Positions 60,125-64,000 of a stretch of 64,000 bases of DNA are shown piece after piece (positions within the stretch are counted from its first letter, which is position 1; every line of letters begins with the position of its first letter). This stretch comes from Coturnix japonica (lineage: Eukaryota; Chordata; Aves; Galliformes; Phasianidae). Both the position numbers and the translations under genes were made by a program. The DNA lies in the NCBI RefSeq assembly GCF_001577835.2, contig NC_029536.1:1798001-1862000 (forward strand). The letters run 5' to 3'. The notes under the pieces were generated by a model. The model had not been told where the DNA came from and ran no database searches. It worked only from the letters and a program-made list of their open reading frames with translations.

Positions 60125-63100
60125 GCTTCAAGAATGCTGCTGATCAAACCCAAAGCTTTTTCAAAGTGGCTTCTTTTGTTTCGGCCACAGATCTGCTTAA
60201 GCTTTTCTTAGCTATTGCACATATGGACAAGAACACAGCCAGAGAGCGTAATGGAGCAAGGAAGGAATGGCCTTTTGGCCACCTGCTTTCCCAGGACAAA
60301 TTGTTCCTTCTTAGGTTGTTTTCTGGTAGTGCCCTGATCTCAGTTTTAAGGCAGCTTGGCAACAGCTATAGTTCTGCTTCTGAATCCATGGTACCCCTGA
60401 AATCCTGTTCTTCCCAGGAGTACGATTCCAAGAGGTCCCCAGCGGTTGTTCTCAGCCTTGATAGGTGGCTCGGTTCAGGAGGGCACCTGGCTTCATCCTC
60501 CTCCTCCAACTCTGAGCACCTGCAGACAGGTCGTCGACTTTAAATCACCTTTCCATGCTCCTCATCCTGTACCCATGGAAATATTCCTTCTCAACTCTCA
60601 TCCAAACAAAGTATCCAGGGAGGATAACGAAGCAGAGCTGCCCTCCCCTCTGCCTTGATGGAGTCCTTGCCCACACCAGGCAGAGATGGAAACAGAGATG
60701 GGAGCAGTGTGTAGTCTCAGTTCTCCCTGCTCCCCGCTGTCACCAGTGTTCCAATGCACGCAGTGCCTTCCTCAGAGCCTCGCAGCGCTGCTCTGTTTAC
60801 AGTGTGGCTTCTGAAGCTGCTTTCTGTGCCAGCCAATCACTTACATCTGCCTCACAAGTGATTTAGCACACAGCACCCAGGAGCCACGCTCAAACCATAC
60901 ATTCCCAGGGCAAGATGGTCTCTTTCAAACTGAAATTATTATTCTGCCTGTGATTCATTTTCTTCATTTTCTCTCTAGATTAAAATGCCTCAGAGTAGTT
61001 GATAATAATCACTATATAGCTTAGAAACCTTCTGTTCTCTGTGCTCACCCCTGTTATTGTCTGCAGAGCACACTGATGTGCTCTTGTACTGAAGGCAGAG
61101 TAATGATCACTTATTTTACCTATCTAATTTGATCAATGTTATTTAAGAAACCATTGCTACCTCTACATATATATCACCTTTTGGATGCATTCACTTGTGC
61201 AGGAGGGAGAAAACTTTCTTCCAAGAGGTGCAGAGGTCTTACCAGAAGGCAGAGCTCAGCACAGCACAGCAGGGAAGGAATCCAGGAGTCCTATCTTCCA
61301 CTTGGTGCCACTTCCTAGAGACATTCTCCACTAGGAAAGGGCTGAGAGACTGCTCAAGCTGTGCTTGCAATGTATGAATTGAAGGAAGACACATTCAAGA
61401 AAGCCTCCCAGTCCTCCCAGTACCCCCCTGGACTGTCACATACTGTTTGTACAAAGTGAGACATCCTGAGACCATTTGCAGCCTGCCACATGTAATCAGC
61501 GTTGAAGTGCAGGCTTGAAGACTCAAGTGGGTTGAAGAGCGGTGTGAGAAAATTGGTATTGATTTCAAATACCAGCAAGAACAAAGCCTTATGAAACAAA
61601 TAAGAAGTTTTAAAAACAACTCGACACCATGCACATTGGTTATGCAGTTCTCCTAGCTATTACAATTATTAGTTGATCCACTTACCACTTCATTATTTTT
61701 CTATGGCTCTTATTAAACCTATCCAGCATTCAGAAGTCTCACGAGCTTCACCTTGTGAATATCTAGCAATAAAATTTCCCCTAACTCGTTTGCACTTGAG
61801 TACAGCTCATAAGTGAGGTGCAGCATCCATACTAAGAGCCCTCAGCCAAAGAACACCTTGTTCTGTCCTTAGCACCGACACACCCTGAAGAACAGAGGGG
61901 CAAGATGAAATTGAGAAATCAGTCTGAGGGTCACAGACTGTGGCTCACTTCCATGAGCTCAGATTTGGTTCCTCAGGTCCTGCATGGATCTTCAGCTGCA
62001 CGTCTCTCTCCATCCTGCTTTGAGATACAAAGGGTCATTTCAGGCCTAATTGAGGGAAAAGATGCTGAAACGTTTGTTAATTATGCAAAGTCTGAGCTTC
62101 CTTATGATCTTTTGGAAAGGAAGAAATGAAAAAGGGAGCCACTATCTCCAGTATAATCCTGTTTATATATGAAGTGGCACAAGAGACATTTATTTCTGAA
62201 ATACAGCAGGGAACAAACAACAGCAGGCACATTTCTGCACGCGAGCTAGTTCCATCTGTTCCTGAAGGGACACACTCTGCTTCCTGAGCACCCTCCAGCC
62301 ATGTGCTTCTTCTCATTCCTTCTCTGAAGTGTGTTTTCTCTGGATTGCCATCCAGATCTCCCACAGACACAGTGGCCAGACATAGCAATGGAACTCACTT
62401 TGCTTCTCATGCTCTGTACGTGCCTGTCTCACCCAAAGGGATGAACAGTGACCATTCCCCCTGTATGTTCCAACTGGATGAGTTCCACTCTCAGTGTTTC
62501 CTGACTGCAGGGAAAAGCCCCTCACCTGTAGGCAGCAACAGGGGAGGATTAAGCATCACTTGGGAGCTGGAGACCCACTCTCCACACAGAGAACCAGGCA
62601 GTCGTGCTATTCCTTACCAGGAATGATTTCAGCTAGATTCTCGGGTTATTTTATTTCCTTTAGCCCTAATGTTGAAGGTGACATCTGTTTTGTTTGTTGT
62701 TATTTATTCCCTCCATTGAGAAGAAAAAAATTAAAGCTGATGTGCCAGGTGAGGAGGGGAACGTTAAAAATAGACTCTGCCATCAGCCTGCAGCCTGATT
62801 TGTTCCTTATCTAAGCTGATTAGAAACTAACTTACCCAGGCTCTGAATTGTAAGTAAAAAAGGAATAAATAGAATACTGTCTTCCAAACCTGAAGACGGA
62901 CCATTTCAGTTCTGAATGCCAGGCACTGAAATGTTACTGAAAACTGTGCTATGTAATAATAAAAGAAAATCAAATCGATTTCAGAACACTTTGGCTGACA
63001 GATCGATTTCTATTTTAACACAACTGCAAACCCCAGGAGCACCTCTGTTTGGACAGCTGCTTTCCTGGGAGAAAGGGAACAAGCTGTGAAAACCTTCTAA

Positions 63101-63350
63101 GTAACTGCTAGAGGAACTTCTCATCGAGCACATCCTGCAATGATTTCCCAGCTGTGTCACGAAAAGCTTTCTAAAATCGATTGGAAAAACACAAGAGATG
63201 CAAACCTGCTTAGCATGTACGGTGTAAGGCACAGCTATTTCATAAGCAGAGGCAAAAGATTTGGAGCAAGAGTGCTACCACAGGCTCAGAGTAACACCTA
63301 GCACAGGCATTCAGGTTTTGCCCAGGGCAGTTTCAGGCGTGATATTCAAA
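60125..63350. other. Sequence upstream of TMEM88B
   Basis: No coding exon or CpG island seen. The TMEM88B promoter and any 5' UTR exon must lie here but cannot be located. In mammals ANKRD65 is the next gene; I do not recognise an ankyrin-repeat exon in this stretch. Confidence 0.5.
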
Positions 63351-63369
63351 GAGCTGTATGAGTACTCCT

Positions 63370-63470
63370 CCTTTCACAGATATGGAAACTGAGGCGTGGA
63401 GAAGGGAATTTACTTGCTCTATCAGCTAGCAGGCCAGTGGTAAGGCTGAGAACAGAGCCTGCGTGTGTTC
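63370..63470 (-). repeat. MIR-like (CORE-SINE) relic
   Basis: TTCACAGATATGGAAACTGA, then GGCGTGGAGAAGGGAATTTA, CTTGCTCTATCAGCTAGCAG and AAGGCTGAGAACAGAGCCTG parallels the reverse complement of MIR (ACAGATGAGGAAACTGAGGC ... GACTTGCCCAAGGTCACACA GCTAG ... GGCAGAGCC) block by block. MIR predates the mammal-bird split, and recognisable copies in birds are rare. Confidence 0.7.
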
Positions 63471-64000
63471 TTTGTCTTTTCGGACCCTTGAGTCAGTATC
63501 AATCATCAACATTTTTCAACGACCACAAACGAGCCTATCTCCTTTCTACTAATGAATTCATGCATGAGAGAAAGAGATGAAAAAAAAAAATAGAGAGGAA
63601 TGACCTTTAAAACAGTCACATTGTATGAAAAGCCCATTTTCATCTTGTTCTACCCATTTCCTCACCACTCTCTCAGGCTGAATGGCTCCTAGGGGAGAAC
63701 GGAAGCCAATAGCTTTCCCTCAAGCTGCAAAATGTGAGATGTCTGCACAGACCTACCCAGACGTCCACAGGGAAATAACTATCACATACATCCTGCGTTC
63801 AGTTATTGCACAGGCCAGCCATGGTGGTAATAAAGCCCCGAATCTGTGCAGGAAAACAGATGGCATCGGATGTAATAAATATGACAAATGGCATGGAGGC
63901 TCCTGAACGGTCGCAGCATAGTGAATGGCTGCCAACAGCTCCTGGTTCAAATATCTAGTATTTTTCAAGTCTGAGTTAAGCCCTCTAACTGGAGAAGGGA

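Overview
This is avian, probably galliform, nuclear DNA. The genes are intron-rich with GT-AG splice sites and CpG-island promoters. The repeats are CR1 LINE ends, a Galluhop-type mariner deletion derivative and avian solo LTRs. Five protein genes can be assembled exon by exon: SSU72 (3' part, +), TMEM240 (+), ATAD3A (-), VWA1 (-) and TMEM88B (-). Their order and relative orientation match human 1p36.33 (TMEM88B, VWA1, ATAD3, TMEM240, SSU72), except that there is one ATAD3 gene here where humans have three. In chicken this block would be expected on chromosome 21; that placement is from memory.

Layout: 1-2240 holds the last two coding exons and 3' UTR of SSU72. 2240-4200 is intergenic. 4200-5460 is a G-run-rich CpG island leading into TMEM240 (coding exons 5458-10822), followed by a 3' UTR with several candidate poly(A) signals. 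13-17 kb is intergenic with CR1 pieces and converges on the 3' end of ATAD3A. ATAD3A fills 17.1-32.2 kb on the minus strand with 16 coding exons (603 residues). Its introns carry three related solo-LTR-like elements, one of them nested in a mariner remnant. Its promoter at about 32.15-32.4 kb is flanked by a CR1 tail and a 3 x 101 bp minisatellite. VWA1 follows on the minus strand (coding 35.5-43.5 kb). 43.6-57.1 kb has no gene I can support. TMEM88B (57.8-60.1 kb, minus) is the last gene. 60.1-64 kb looks non-coding and includes a MIR-like SINE relic.

The genes are physically linked but functionally unrelated: an RNA polymerase II CTD phosphatase, a neuronal membrane protein, a mitochondrial AAA+ ATPase, a basement-membrane matrix protein and a Dishevelled-binding-type membrane protein. 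I found no gene-cluster-like system, CRISPR, tRNA or rRNA. The most notable points are a third fibronectin-III exon in VWA1, the set of same-orientation LTRs inside ATAD3A, and the minisatellite and symmetric motifs at the ATAD3A promoter. All exon boundaries were derived by eye from splice sites, reading frame and remembered family sequences; no search was run.
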